Source: Amycolatopsis rifamycinica (lineage in GTDB: Bacteria; Actinomycetota; Actinomycetes; Mycobacteriales; Pseudonocardiaceae). From it: a stretch of DNA of 64,000 nt. Of this stretch, positions 9,178-16,491 are shown in pieces. Position 1 is the stretch's first letter. Each line of letters begins with the position of its first letter. The position numbers and the translations under genes were made by a program. The notes below the pieces were generated by a model. That model was not told the DNA's origin. It did not search any database and saw only the letters and a list, made by a program, of their open reading frames with translations. The stretch covers positions 51,581-115,580 of the forward strand of contig NZ_JMQI01000035.1 in the NCBI RefSeq assembly GCF_000695625.1. Reading direction: 5' to 3'.

Positions 9178-9903
9178 GTGACGATGCTGGTGATGACGGG
9201 GACCGGGACCGGGGTCGGCAAGACGATCACCACGGCGGCGATCGCGGCCCTGGCGGTGGCCGGCGGGCAGCGGGCGGCGGTGCTGAAACCGGCCCAGACC
9301 GGTGTCCGCCCCGATGAGCCCGGTGACCTGCAGGACGTCGTCCGGCTCGCCGGGCCCGAGGTGACGACGCGCGAGCTGCGCCGGTACCCGGACCCGTTGT
9401 CGCCGGAGGCCGCGGCCCGCCGCAGCGGCCTCCCGGCGCTCGACCCCGGCGAGATCGCCCAGGCCGCGTCGGACCTGGACACCGGGCACGACCTCACCCT
9501 GATCGAAGGCGCGGGCGGGCTGCTGGTGCGCTTCAACGGCACCGGCGCCAGCCTCGCCGACGTCGCCTGGTCGCTCGGGTCGCTCGTCATCATCGTGGCC
9601 GAAGCCGGCCTCGGGACGCTCAACGCCACCGCGCTCACCGCCGAGGTCGCCACCAGGCGCGGGCTCACCGTCGCCGGGGTGATCATCGGCGCGTGGCCCG
9701 CCGAACCGGACCTCGCGGCGCTGTCCAACCTCGAAGACCTGCCGGTCGCGGCCGGGGCCCCGCTGCTCGGCGTGCTCCCCGCGGACATCGGCCAGTCCTC
9801 CCGCGAGGACTTCCTGGCCGCGGCCCGGGCGGGGCTCTCGCCGTGGTTCGGCGGCGAATTCGACCCGGAACTCTTCGCGGGATGGGCGTCGGCCGGGAAG
9901 TGA
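9178..9903 (+). CDS. bioD: Dethiobiotin synthetase
   Basis: BioD closes the ureido ring of dethiobiotin from 7,8-diaminopelargonate, CO2 and ATP. The product (about 241 residues) has the P-loop GTGTGVGKT at the very N-terminus, the KPAQTG segment, and LIEGAGGLLVRF, the usual 'EGAGG' switch region. Length is typical. GTG 9178 is chosen because TATCTT at 9164-9169 would start a leaderless transcript there; ATG 9184 gives a protein starting MLVMTGTGTG and is equally compatible with the family. bioB follows 78 bases later on the same strand. Confidence 0.93.
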   Translation: MTMLVMTGTGTGVGKTITTAAIAALAVAGGQRAAVLKPAQTGVRPDEPGDLQDVVRLAGPEVTTRELRRYPDPLSPEAAARRSGLPALDPGEIAQAASDLDTGHDLTLIEGAGGLLVRFNGTGASLADVAWSLGSLVIIVAEAGLGTLNATALTAEVATRRGLTVAGVIIGAWPAEPDLAALSNLEDLPVAAGAPLLGVLPADIGQSSREDFLAAARAGLSPWFGGEFDPELFAGWASAGK

Positions 9904-9981
9904 CCTGCGTCGCTGTCCCCTCGACGCGGCTTCGTGCACGATGAGGGACGCTTGCCGCACCACCTCGACCAAGGAGCCGCC

Positions 9982-11055
9982 GTGACCGCAGTCCCCGACA
10001 CAGACGTCAGTGACAGCCGGGCCTCCGCCCCGGGGCGGGGGCTCCGCCCGGAGCCCCCGGAAGACGTGCTCGCCCTCGCGCGCGAACAGGTCCTCGAAAC
10101 CGGCGCCGGCCTCGAGGAGCAGCAGGTCCTCGACGTGCTGCGGCTGCCCGACGAGCGGCTGCCCGACCTGCTCGCCCTCGCCCACGAGGTGCGGATGCGC
10201 TGGTGCGGCCCCGAGGTCGAGGTCGAGGGCATCATCAGCCTCAAGACCGGCGGCTGCCCCGAGGACTGCCACTTCTGCTCCCAGTCCGGCCGCTTCCCGA
10301 CACCGGTGCGCTCGGCGTGGCTCGACATCCCGAACCTGGTCAAGGCCGCCCGGCAGACCGCCGAAACCGGCGCGACGGAGTTCTGCATCGTCGCCGCCGT
10401 CCGCGGTCCGGACAAGCGGCTGCTCTCGCAGGTCCGCGAGGGCGTCAAGGCCATCCGCGAGGACGGCAACGACATCCAGATCGCCTGCTCGCTGGGCATG
10501 CTGACGCAGGAGCAGGTCGACGAGCTCGTCGACATGGGCGTCCACCGCTACAACCACAACCTCGAGACCGCGCGCTCGCACTTCCCGTCGGTGGTCACGA
10601 CGCACACGTGGGAGGAGCGCTGGGACACCCTGCGCATGGTCGCCGACGCGGGCATGGAGGTCTGCTGCGGCGGCATCATCGGCATGGGGGAGACGGTCGA
10701 GCAGCGCGCGGAGTTCGCCGTGCAGCTGGCCGAGCTGAACCCGCACGAGGTGCCGATGAACTTCCTGATCCCGCAGCCCGGCACGCCGTACGAGCACTAC
10801 GAGATCGTCGAGGGCAAGGACGCGCTGCGGACGGTCGCGGCGTTCCGGCTCGCGATGCCGCGCACGATGCTGCGCTTCGCCGGCGGCCGCGAGCTGACCC
10901 TGGGCGACCTCGGCGCGGAGCAGGGCATGCTCGGCGGGATCAACGCGATCATCGTCGGCAACTACCTGACCAACCTGGGCCGCCCGGCTTCGGCGGACCT
11001 GGAGATGCTGGACGAGCTCAAGATGCCCATCAAGGCCCTCAGTGACAGCCTCTGA
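9982..11055 (+). CDS. bioB: Biotin synthase (radical SAM)
   Basis: BioB inserts sulfur into dethiobiotin using S-adenosylmethionine and iron-sulfur clusters. The radical-SAM CxxxCxxC is seen in GGCPEDCHFCSQS, and family segments such as YNHNLET, TWEERWDTL, GIIGMGE and PMNFLIPQPGTP are present. The protein has about 357 residues from GTG 9982, chosen because AAGGAG (9971-9976) sits 5 bases upstream; the open frame extends further but without a site. It overlaps bsaP by 14 bases, as in mycobacteria, so translation is probably coupled. Confidence 0.96.
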   Translation: MTAVPDTDVSDSRASAPGRGLRPEPPEDVLALAREQVLETGAGLEEQQVLDVLRLPDERLPDLLALAHEVRMRWCGPEVEVEGIISLKTGGCPEDCHFCSQSGRFPTPVRSAWLDIPNLVKAARQTAETGATEFCIVAAVRGPDKRLLSQVREGVKAIREDGNDIQIACSLGMLTQEQVDELVDMGVHRYNHNLETARSHFPSVVTTHTWEERWDTLRMVADAGMEVCCGGIIGMGETVEQRAEFAVQLAELNPHEVPMNFLIPQPGTPYEHYEIVEGKDALRTVAAFRLAMPRTMLRFAGGRELTLGDLGAEQGMLGGINAIIVGNYLTNLGRPASADLEMLDELKMPIKALSDSL

Positions 11056-11248
11056 CGCACCCGCCTTTTGCGTCCACTGTGGACAAGCGGCGCCGGGTGG
11101 TGCGGACCACCCGGCGTGCCACAACCCCCGGACGGCGCTGGAGCCGCCGCGGTACTGCACGTTCTGCGCGCGCCGGCTGGTGGTCCAGGTCAGCCCGCTC
11201 GGCTGGACCGCCCGCTGCAGCCGGCACGGCGACACGGCGAGCGGCTGA
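11042..11248 (+). CDS. bsaP: Biotin synthase auxiliary protein
   Basis: The 68-residue protein has three Cys pairs or motifs: FCVHCG, CHNP and YCTFCARRL, plus CSRHG near the end. Length, Cys pattern and position directly after bioB match the mycobacterial BsaP family, a small Fe-S protein needed for full BioB activity in actinobacteria. The GTG at 11042 lies inside the last codons of bioB in another frame, so the two genes overlap by 14 bases. The assignment rests on motif and synteny; the cluster ligands have not been tested here. Confidence 0.85.
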   Translation: MTASDAPAFCVHCGQAAPGGADHPACHNPRTALEPPRYCTFCARRLVVQVSPLGWTARCSRHGDTASG

Positions 11249-11371
11249 GGGGTCGACGAACCGGATCGTTCGTCGCGGCTCTGCCGGGGCGCCGGGGACA
11301 CGGGCGCCGGTTGCCGCCCGGCCCGCGTCGACCGGTTACGCTCGGTGGCACAGTCGCAGGAGGGAGTCCGG

Positions 11372-11968
11372 GTGAGTGAGTCGTCGGGGCCCGCGCACCG
11401 GCCGTCGGCCGTGGCCGGTCCGTGGTCGGTGCCCGTGCTGTTCCGCGAACGGCGGCCGCGCGTCGTCGTGAAGGCCGACCTGCTGCCCGCCGTCAGCGTG
11501 GTCGGCGTCCTCACCGTGCTGAGCTTCCCGCTCGCCTTCGTGTGGTCGCGGCTCGCGCCCGCGGAGCGGGTGCGCATCGTCGCCGCCGACGGCACCCAGG
11601 GCGCCCTGGAGCTGGAGAGCTGGCACCGTTTCGACGACCTGGCCGTCTTCGGGTTCCTCGCGCTGGGGCTGGGGGTCGTCGCCGGCGTCGTCGTCTGGCT
11701 GCTGCGCGAACGGCGCGGGCCGGTGGTGTTCCTCGCCGCGGTGCTCGGCGTCGCGCTCGCCGCCGCGCTCGCCAAGCTGCTCGGCCCGAGCTTCGCGAAC
11801 GCCCACTACGCCATCGCCACCCCGCCCGCGGTGGGCGAGGTGATCGAGCTGGCGCCGCGCCTGGAGTCGTGGTGGGTGCTGCTGACCGGTCCGCTCGGCG
11901 TGTCGATCGCCTACAGCCTGCTGGCGACCTGGAACGGGCGCGACGACTTGGGCCGCCGTCTCGGCTGA
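11372..11968 (+). CDS. DUF2567 membrane protein
   Basis: The 198-residue product has four likely membrane helices (around LLPAVSVVGVLTVLSFPLAF, LAVFGFLALGLGVVAGVVVW, PVVFLAAVLGVALAAALAKL and SWWVLLTGPLGVSIAYSLL) and an extracytoplasmic region between the first two. It resembles the DUF2567 protein that follows bioB and bsaP in mycobacteria (Rv1591-like), so the synteny is conserved across orders. GTG 11372 is chosen because AGGAGGGAG (11358-11366) lies 5 bases upstream; the open frame starts at 11345. Function is unknown, and a link to biotin is only by position. Confidence 0.75.
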   Translation: MSESSGPAHRPSAVAGPWSVPVLFRERRPRVVVKADLLPAVSVVGVLTVLSFPLAFVWSRLAPAERVRIVAADGTQGALELESWHRFDDLAVFGFLALGLGVVAGVVVWLLRERRGPVVFLAAVLGVALAAALAKLLGPSFANAHYAIATPPAVGEVIELAPRLESWWVLLTGPLGVSIAYSLLATWNGRDDLGRRLG

Positions 11969-12017
11969 CCGGTTTGCCCCTAAGGTGGTGTCCGTCACCT
12001 ACAGGGGGGATCCAGCA

Positions 12018-13052
12018 GTGACCGAGGACATCGAGGTTTCGCGGCACAACGCCGTCCGTTTTCCCGGCATCAGCCCGCGCGCGTACGAGCACCCGGTGGA
12101 CCGCGGCGCGCTCGCCACGCTGCGCGCGGTGCCCGGCTTCGCCCAGGTCGTCAAGGCCGTTTCGGGCTTCTACAACGAGCGCGGCGAGCGGCTGATGGCG
12201 CTGGCGTCGTCCATCCGCGTCGGGCCGAAGCAGTACCCGGAGCTCGATCGGCTCCGCCACGAATGCGCCGAGACGCTGGACCTGCCCGCGGTGCCGAACC
12301 TGTTCGTCTTCCAGAACGCGCAGATCCAGGCGCAGGCGGTCGGCATGGACGAGCCGTTCGTCGCGATCAGCACCGGGCTCGTCGAGCTGATGAACGTCGA
12401 CTCCCTGCGGTTCGTGATCGGGCACGAGATGGGGCACGTGCTGTCCGGGCACGCGGTCTACCGCACGATCATGGTGCGCCTGATCCGCCTGCAGCTGGCG
12501 ATGTCGTGGACGCCGGTCAGCGCGCTCGGCATCCGGGCGATCATCGCGGCGCTGCGCGAGTGGTTCCGCAAGGCGGAGCTCTCGTGCGACCGGGCGGGGC
12601 TGCTGTGCAGCCAGGACCCGACGGCGGCGCTGCGCGCCCAGATCCAGGTGGCGGGCGGCATCGACCCGGCCCGCATCGACGTCCCGTCGTTCCTGCAGCA
12701 GGCGGCCGAGTACGAGTCCGTCGAGGACATCCGCGACAGCTTCCTCAAGCTCAAGTCGGTCGAGACGGAGTCGCACCCGTTCGCGGTGGTCCGCGCGGCC
12801 CAGCTGCAGAAGTGGGCGGCCTCGGCGGAGTACCGCGCGATCCTGGCCGGCGATTACGCGCGCCGGGACGCCGATACGCCGGCGTCGGACTGGAAGGAAG
12901 ACCTGAAGTCGGCGGCCCAGTCGTACAAGGACTCGTGGAACTCGTCGACGGACCCGCTGACGAAGGTGTTCAGCGACGTCGGCGAGGCGGTGTCGGGCGC
13001 GGCCGGGAAGGTCTGGAACAAGTTCGGCACCGGGAACGGTTCGGGGAGCTGA
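12018..13052 (+). CDS. M48-family zinc metalloprotease
   Basis: The 344-residue protein has the zinc motif HEMGH (in FVIGHEMGHVLSGHA), followed by ELSCDRAGL, which supplies the third ligand Glu/Asp region typical of M48 peptidases. The region before it (LPNLFVFQNAQIQAQAVG) matches the M48 beta-sheet, and no signal peptide is evident. The C-terminal roughly 60 residues are Ser/Asp/Lys-rich and less conserved (SWNSSTDPLTKVFSDVGEAVSGAAGKVW). GTG 12018 is chosen because AGGGGGGA (12003-12010) is 7 bases upstream. Relatives degrade or process membrane-associated proteins; the target is not known. Confidence 0.85.
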   Translation: MTEDIEVSRHNAVRFPGISPRAYEHPVDRGALATLRAVPGFAQVVKAVSGFYNERGERLMALASSIRVGPKQYPELDRLRHECAETLDLPAVPNLFVFQNAQIQAQAVGMDEPFVAISTGLVELMNVDSLRFVIGHEMGHVLSGHAVYRTIMVRLIRLQLAMSWTPVSALGIRAIIAALREWFRKAELSCDRAGLLCSQDPTAALRAQIQVAGGIDPARIDVPSFLQQAAEYESVEDIRDSFLKLKSVETESHPFAVVRAAQLQKWAASAEYRAILAGDYARRDADTPASDWKEDLKSAAQSYKDSWNSSTDPLTKVFSDVGEAVSGAAGKVWNKFGTGNGSGS

Positions 13053-13058
13053 ACCTCT

Positions 13059-13088
13059 CCGGGGTCTTCCCGCCGCGGAAGACCCCGG
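13059..13088. terminator. Bidirectional hairpin between convergent genes
   Basis: Perfect 12-base arms CCGGGGTCTTCC (13059-13070) and GGAAGACCCCGG (13077-13088) with a 6-base loop lie between the stop of the M48 gene (13052) and the stop of the VOC gene (13101). It can serve both convergent transcripts. Confidence 0.85.
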
Positions 13089-13100
13089 CCGGTCCGCCGG

Positions 13101-13469
13101 TCAAGCGCGGTCGTGGAGCGTGACGTGGTAGCCGTCGGGGTCGGCGAAGGTGAACGTCCGGCCGAACGGGCCGTCGATCGGCGCGGCGACGATGGGGTGC
13201 CCGTCGGCGGCGAGAGCGTCGTGGATGGCCTGGACGTCGGTGGCGTGGAGCCAGATCGCGGCACCGATGCCGGGCCGGGCCACGGAGGCGAGATCCGTGC
13301 CGGGGACGACCTCGCGGAGGGCGAACGCGATCGGCTTCGTCTCGAAGACGACGGCGTGCGGAGGCCCGGCCGGCGAGCGGACGAGGCCGAGGTACCGCTC
13401 GTAGAACGCCTGGGAAGCGGCGAGATCCCGCGCTTGGAACGAGATGAAGTCGGGGCCGGTGGCGGGCAT
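13101..13469 (-). CDS. VOC (glyoxalase/bleomycin-resistance/dioxygenase) family protein
   Basis: The 122-residue single-domain protein shows the VOC pattern: an N-terminal FISFQARDLAASQAFYERYLGL, a central KPIAFALREV and a C-terminal FTFADPDGYHVTLHD with a metal-ligand-type Asp/His ending. Such proteins dimerise and may bind metals, antibiotics or small electrophiles. Its ATG (13469) has AAGGAG just upstream. It diverges from a MarR gene across 62 bases carrying two perfect palindromes, so it is probably a target of that regulator. Confidence 0.85.
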   Translation of the reverse strand: MPATGPDFISFQARDLAASQAFYERYLGLVRSPAGPPHAVVFETKPIAFALREVVPGTDLASVARPGIGAAIWLHATDVQAIHDALAADGHPIVAAPIDGPFGRTFTFADPDGYHVTLHDRA

Positions 13470-13488
13470 GGGGTGCTCCTTCGGTTCG

Positions 13489-13504
13489 TGTCAGCTTTCT
13501 GACA
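13489..13504. promoter_or_regulatory. Operator 1 for the divergent MarR regulator
   Basis: TGTCAG-CTTT-CTGACA is a perfect inverted repeat of 6-base arms and lies in front of the VOC gene. A second copy with the same arms is 28 bp downstream centre to centre, close to three helical turns. The arms differ only in the 4-base spacer. It is very likely a MarR dimer site. Confidence 0.8.
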
Positions 13505-13516
13505 CGGCCCACGGTA

Positions 13517-13532
13517 TGTCAGGATACTGACA
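13517..13532. promoter_or_regulatory. Operator 2 for the divergent MarR regulator, touching its start codon
   Basis: TGTCAG-GATA-CTGACA is identical in its arms to operator 1. Its last base is the A of the MarR start codon at 13532. Binding here would block the marR-type gene directly, giving autorepression and, together with operator 1, control of the VOC gene. Confidence 0.8.
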
Positions 13533-13972
13533 TGAGTCAAGACGCTGTCGATCTGCGGACGTCGCTGGGCTACCTGCTGAAGGAGGCGTCGAGCGCGCTG
13601 AGGGTGGCGATGGAGGAGGTGCTGCGGCCGCTCGGGATGAGCGTGACGCACTACAGCTGCCTCGAGCTGCTCGCGCAGCGGCCCGGCTTGTCGAATTCCG
13701 AGCTCGCCCGGGGCGCGTTCGTGACCCGGCAGTCGATGAACGTGCTGCTCCAGGCGCTGGAGCGGGACGGGTACGTGACCCGGCCCGCGGAGGCGCCGGT
13801 GGGAAAGGCGCTGCCGACGCGGCTCACGCCCCTCGGGGAGCGGAGTCTGGCGGAGGCGAGCGCCGCCGTGCGGTCGGTCGAGGTGCGGATGCTGCGCGGG
13901 ATGAGCGAGGCGGAACAGCGCGAGGCCTTCCGGCTGCTGCGGGGGATGATCCGTTCGCTGCGCGACGCCTAG
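13532..13972 (+). CDS. MarR-family transcriptional regulator
   Basis: The 146-residue protein has the MarR winged-helix layout: an N-terminal dimer helix (LGYLLKEASSALRVAMEEVLRPLG), HYSCLELLAQRPGLSNSELARGAFVTRQSMNVLLQALERDGYVTRP (helix-turn-helix and wing start) and a C-terminal dimer helix. ATG 13532 has no ribosome site; the operator runs to the start codon, so the message is probably leaderless. The two palindromes upstream suggest autoregulation plus control of the adjacent VOC gene. The ligand is unknown. Confidence 0.9.
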   Translation: MSQDAVDLRTSLGYLLKEASSALRVAMEEVLRPLGMSVTHYSCLELLAQRPGLSNSELARGAFVTRQSMNVLLQALERDGYVTRPAEAPVGKALPTRLTPLGERSLAEASAAVRSVEVRMLRGMSEAEQREAFRLLRGMIRSLRDA

Positions 13973-13978
13973 CCGGGG

Positions 13979-14695
13979 TCAGTTCAGGCTGGCCGGCCGG
14001 CTCAGGTCGGTAAGCTCGCCCGGGGGCAGGGGCACCGCGCCCAGCGTGTTCAGGAACCCCGCCTCCCGGGTCAGCAGCCGGCAGGCGATGCGCAGCCGCC
14101 GCAGGGGGTGGCGCTCCTCCAGGAGCCGCTGGCGGTCGTCCAGGGGCAGCAGGCAGTCCGACGCCAGGATGTAGGCCAGCTCGGCCAGCGTCGTCTCCGG
14201 GGGCGGGGCGGTCCAGTCGTCACTGCGCCACGCCGTTTCGCAGTACCGCTGGTGCGCCGCGCGGGCGACCGTCGCCAGGCGCTCGGCCATGCCGCCCGAC
14301 GGGGCCACCGGGTCGTCGTCGACCCACTCCACCGAGGCGATCAGGTACGGGGCCGAAACGCAGTCGAGTTCGCGCAGGCGGAAGCGGCGCCGGGCCTGCG
14401 TCACGACGTCGAACCGGCCGTCCGGCAGGCGTTTCGCCTCGCGCAGCACCGTGCTGCAGCCGATCTCGTACAACTGGTCCAGACCACGCACCTCGCGGGT
14501 CAGTGACGACCGCAGGGCGACCACGCCGAACTCGCGGCCCGGCACCGTGCCGCCCACCAGGTCCGCCATCAGCTGCCGGTACCGCGGTTCGAAGATGTGC
14601 AGCGGGAGCTTGGTGCCGGGCAGCAGCACGGTCTGCAGCGGGAACAACGGCAGGATCGTCGTCGTCGCGTCGCTTTCCGGTTCCGGCTCGGTCAC
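13979..14695 (-). CDS. Lon-protease N-terminal substrate-binding-domain protein (LON-SSD)
   Basis: The 238-residue protein begins with the PF02190-type motif TILPLFPLQTVLLPGTKLPLHIFEPRYRQLM and continues with EFGVVAL and EIGCSTVLREAKRLPDGRFDVVTQARRRFRL. It has no AAA+ or peptidase domain, so it is a stand-alone LON substrate-binding protein, common in actinobacteria and of unclear role. The GTG start is at 14695. It ends 6 bases from the convergent MarR stop. The nrtR gene lies 40 bases upstream in the same direction. Confidence 0.85.
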   Translation of the reverse strand: MTEPEPESDATTTILPLFPLQTVLLPGTKLPLHIFEPRYRQLMADLVGGTVPGREFGVVALRSSLTREVRGLDQLYEIGCSTVLREAKRLPDGRFDVVTQARRRFRLRELDCVSAPYLIASVEWVDDDPVAPSGGMAERLATVARAAHQRYCETAWRSDDWTAPPPETTLAELAYILASDCLLPLDDRQRLLEERHPLRRLRIACRLLTREAGFLNTLGAVPLPPGELTDLSRPASLN

Positions 14696-14735
14696 GCGTC
14701 CACCGTAAGGGCTGAACGGCTCGGCCGCAGGATGG

Positions 14736-15431
14736 TCACCGGTTGGGTGGTTTGAACACCGCGAAGGGGTCCGTGATCTGCATGCCCTTGCCGGCGAAGG
14801 AGAACAGTGCCGCCGGACGCCCGCCCGAGCGGCCCGGGGCGGCCGTGTGCCCGGTCGGCACCAGCAGCCCGCGGCGGGACAGCACCCGCTGCAGGTTGGT
14901 CGCCGAGACGCGGTAGCCCAGCGCCGCCGAATACAGGCCCCGGAGCGCCGAAATCGTGAACTCGTCCGGCGCGAGCGCGAACCCGAGGTTGGTGTAGGAC
15001 AGCTTCGACCGCAGCCGGTCGCGGGCGCGCAGCACGATGGCCTCGTGGTCGAACGCCGTGCGCGGCAGCTTCGCCACGTCGTGCCATTCGGTGTCCTCGG
15101 GCACTTCGGGGTCGACGTCGGACGGGACCAGGCCGAGGAACGCCGTCGCCACCACGCGCGGCCCCGGCACGCGGTCCGGGGCGCTGAACACCGCGAGCTG
15201 CTCCACGTGCTTGAGCTGCCGGACGTCGACCTTCTCGGCGAGCTGGCGCCGGATCGACGTCTCGACGTCCTCGTCGGGCCGCAGCCGCCCGCCCGGCAGC
15301 GACCAGCGGCCGAGGTGCGGATCGAGCGCGCGCCGCCACAGCAGCACCCGCAGTGTGTCCGAGCGCACTTGCAGGACCGCGCCCAGAACCTCGTGGACCA
15401 GGGGGGCCTGGGTGTTAAGATGGCTTCGCAC
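14736..15431 (-). CDS. nrtR: NrtR-type regulator of NAD synthesis (Nudix domain plus winged helix)
   Basis: The 231-residue protein has an N-terminal Nudix fold (VLGAVLQVRSDTLRVLLWRR...LGRWSLPGGRLRPDEDVETSI) and a C-terminal winged helix (FTISALRGLYSAALGYRVSATNLQRVLSRRG). The Nudix box is degenerate: after G-x5-E-x7-R the usual E-x-x-E-E residues read QLAEK, so hydrolase activity is doubtful and a sensor role is likely. NrtR repressors bind ADP-ribose or related NAD metabolites and control NAD genes. It diverges from nadA across a 27-bp palindrome. The GTG start at 15431 fits a leaderless transcript from a TATAAT -10 read on the minus strand (15445-15440). Confidence 0.85.
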   Translation of the reverse strand: MRSHLNTQAPLVHEVLGAVLQVRSDTLRVLLWRRALDPHLGRWSLPGGRLRPDEDVETSIRRQLAEKVDVRQLKHVEQLAVFSAPDRVPGPRVVATAFLGLVPSDVDPEVPEDTEWHDVAKLPRTAFDHEAIVLRARDRLRSKLSYTNLGFALAPDEFTISALRGLYSAALGYRVSATNLQRVLSRRGLLVPTGHTAAPGRSGGRPAALFSFAGKGMQITDPFAVFKPPNR

Positions 15432-15457
15432 GGTTTTCGATTATAAGGCGAAAACCG
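15431..15457. promoter_or_regulatory. NrtR operator overlapping the divergent nrtR/nadA promoters
   Basis: Nine-base arms CGGTTTTCG (15431-15439) and CGAAAACCG (15449-15457) are perfectly inverted around a 9-base spacer. The spacer carries the -10 elements of both genes: TATAAG (15442-15447) for nadA and, on the other strand, TATAAT (15445-15440) for nrtR. A bound repressor would therefore shut off nadABC and its own gene together. Confidence 0.85.
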
Positions 15458-15480
15458 GAGACCGGTCCAGGAGGGCCAGC

Positions 15481-16491
15481 ATGACTTCGACGCTCGAACA
15501 GGACCTCACCCCCTACGGCGGGGTCGAGGCGAACGCGGCGTGGGCCGAGGAGGTGCGGCGCCTGGCGAAGCAGCGCGACGCGGTCCTGCTCGCGCACAAC
15601 TACCAGCTCCCGGAGATCCAGGACATCGCCGACCACACCGGCGACTCCCTCGCGCTCAGCCGCATCGCGGCGAGCAGCGACGCGTCCACCATCATCTTCT
15701 GCGGTGTGCACTTCATGGCCGAGACCGCGAAGATCCTCTCGCCGGAGAAGACCGTCCTGATCCCGGACGCGCGGGCCGGCTGCTCGCTGGCCGACTCCAT
15801 CACCGGCGCCGAACTGCGCGCCTGGAAGGCCGAGCACCCGGGCGCGGTGGTCGTCTCCTACGTCAACACCACCGCCGAGGTGAAGGCGGAGACCGACATC
15901 TGCTGCACGTCGTCGAACGCCGTGGACGTCGTCGCCTCCATCCCCGCCGACCGGGAAGTTCTCTTCCTGCCCGACCAGTTCCTCGGCGCGCACGTCAAGC
16001 GCGTCACCGGCCGGGAGAACATGCACGTCTGGGCGGGGGAGTGCCACGTCCACGCGGGCATCAACGGCGCCGAGCTGGCCGAGCGCGCGGCCGCGGCCCC
16101 CGACGCCGACCTGTTCATCCACCCCGAGTGCGGCTGCGCGACCTCGGCGCTCTACCTGGCCGGCGAGGGCGCCGTGGCGCCGGAGCGGGTCAAGATCCTC
16201 TCCACCGGCGACATGGTCCACGAGGCCCGGGACACCAAGGCCAAGACCGTGCTGGTGGCCACCGAGATCGGCATGATCCACCAGCTCCGCAAGGCCGCGC
16301 CGGGCATCGACTTCCGCGCGGTGAACGACCGCGCGTCCTGCCGGTACATGAAGATGATCACGCCCGCCGCCCTGCTGCGCTGCGTGCGTGACGGCCTCGA
16401 CGAGGTCCACGTCGACGTCGAAACGGCCGCCCGCGCGCGGGCCTCGGTGCAGCGGATGATCGAGATCGGGCAGCCCGGCGGCGGCGAATGA
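15481..16491 (+). CDS. nadA: Quinolinate synthase
   Basis: NadA condenses iminoaspartate with dihydroxyacetone phosphate to quinolinate using a [4Fe-4S] cluster. The 336-residue protein contains LLAHNYQLPEIQDIAD, CGVHFMAETAKILSPEKTVLIPD, SYVNTTAEVKAETDICCTSSNAV, HPEC and the C-terminal cluster-region Cys in RASCRYMKMITP. The start is ATG 15481, preceded by AGGAGGG (15469-15475), although the frame is open further upstream through nrtR. It is the first gene of nadABC; its last bases overlap nadB (ATGA). Probably repressed by NrtR through the adjoining palindrome. Confidence 0.96.
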   Translation: MTSTLEQDLTPYGGVEANAAWAEEVRRLAKQRDAVLLAHNYQLPEIQDIADHTGDSLALSRIAASSDASTIIFCGVHFMAETAKILSPEKTVLIPDARAGCSLADSITGAELRAWKAEHPGAVVVSYVNTTAEVKAETDICCTSSNAVDVVASIPADREVLFLPDQFLGAHVKRVTGRENMHVWAGECHVHAGINGAELAERAAAAPDADLFIHPECGCATSALYLAGEGAVAPERVKILSTGDMVHEARDTKAKTVLVATEIGMIHQLRKAAPGIDFRAVNDRASCRYMKMITPAALLRCVRDGLDEVHVDVETAARARASVQRMIEIGQPGGGE

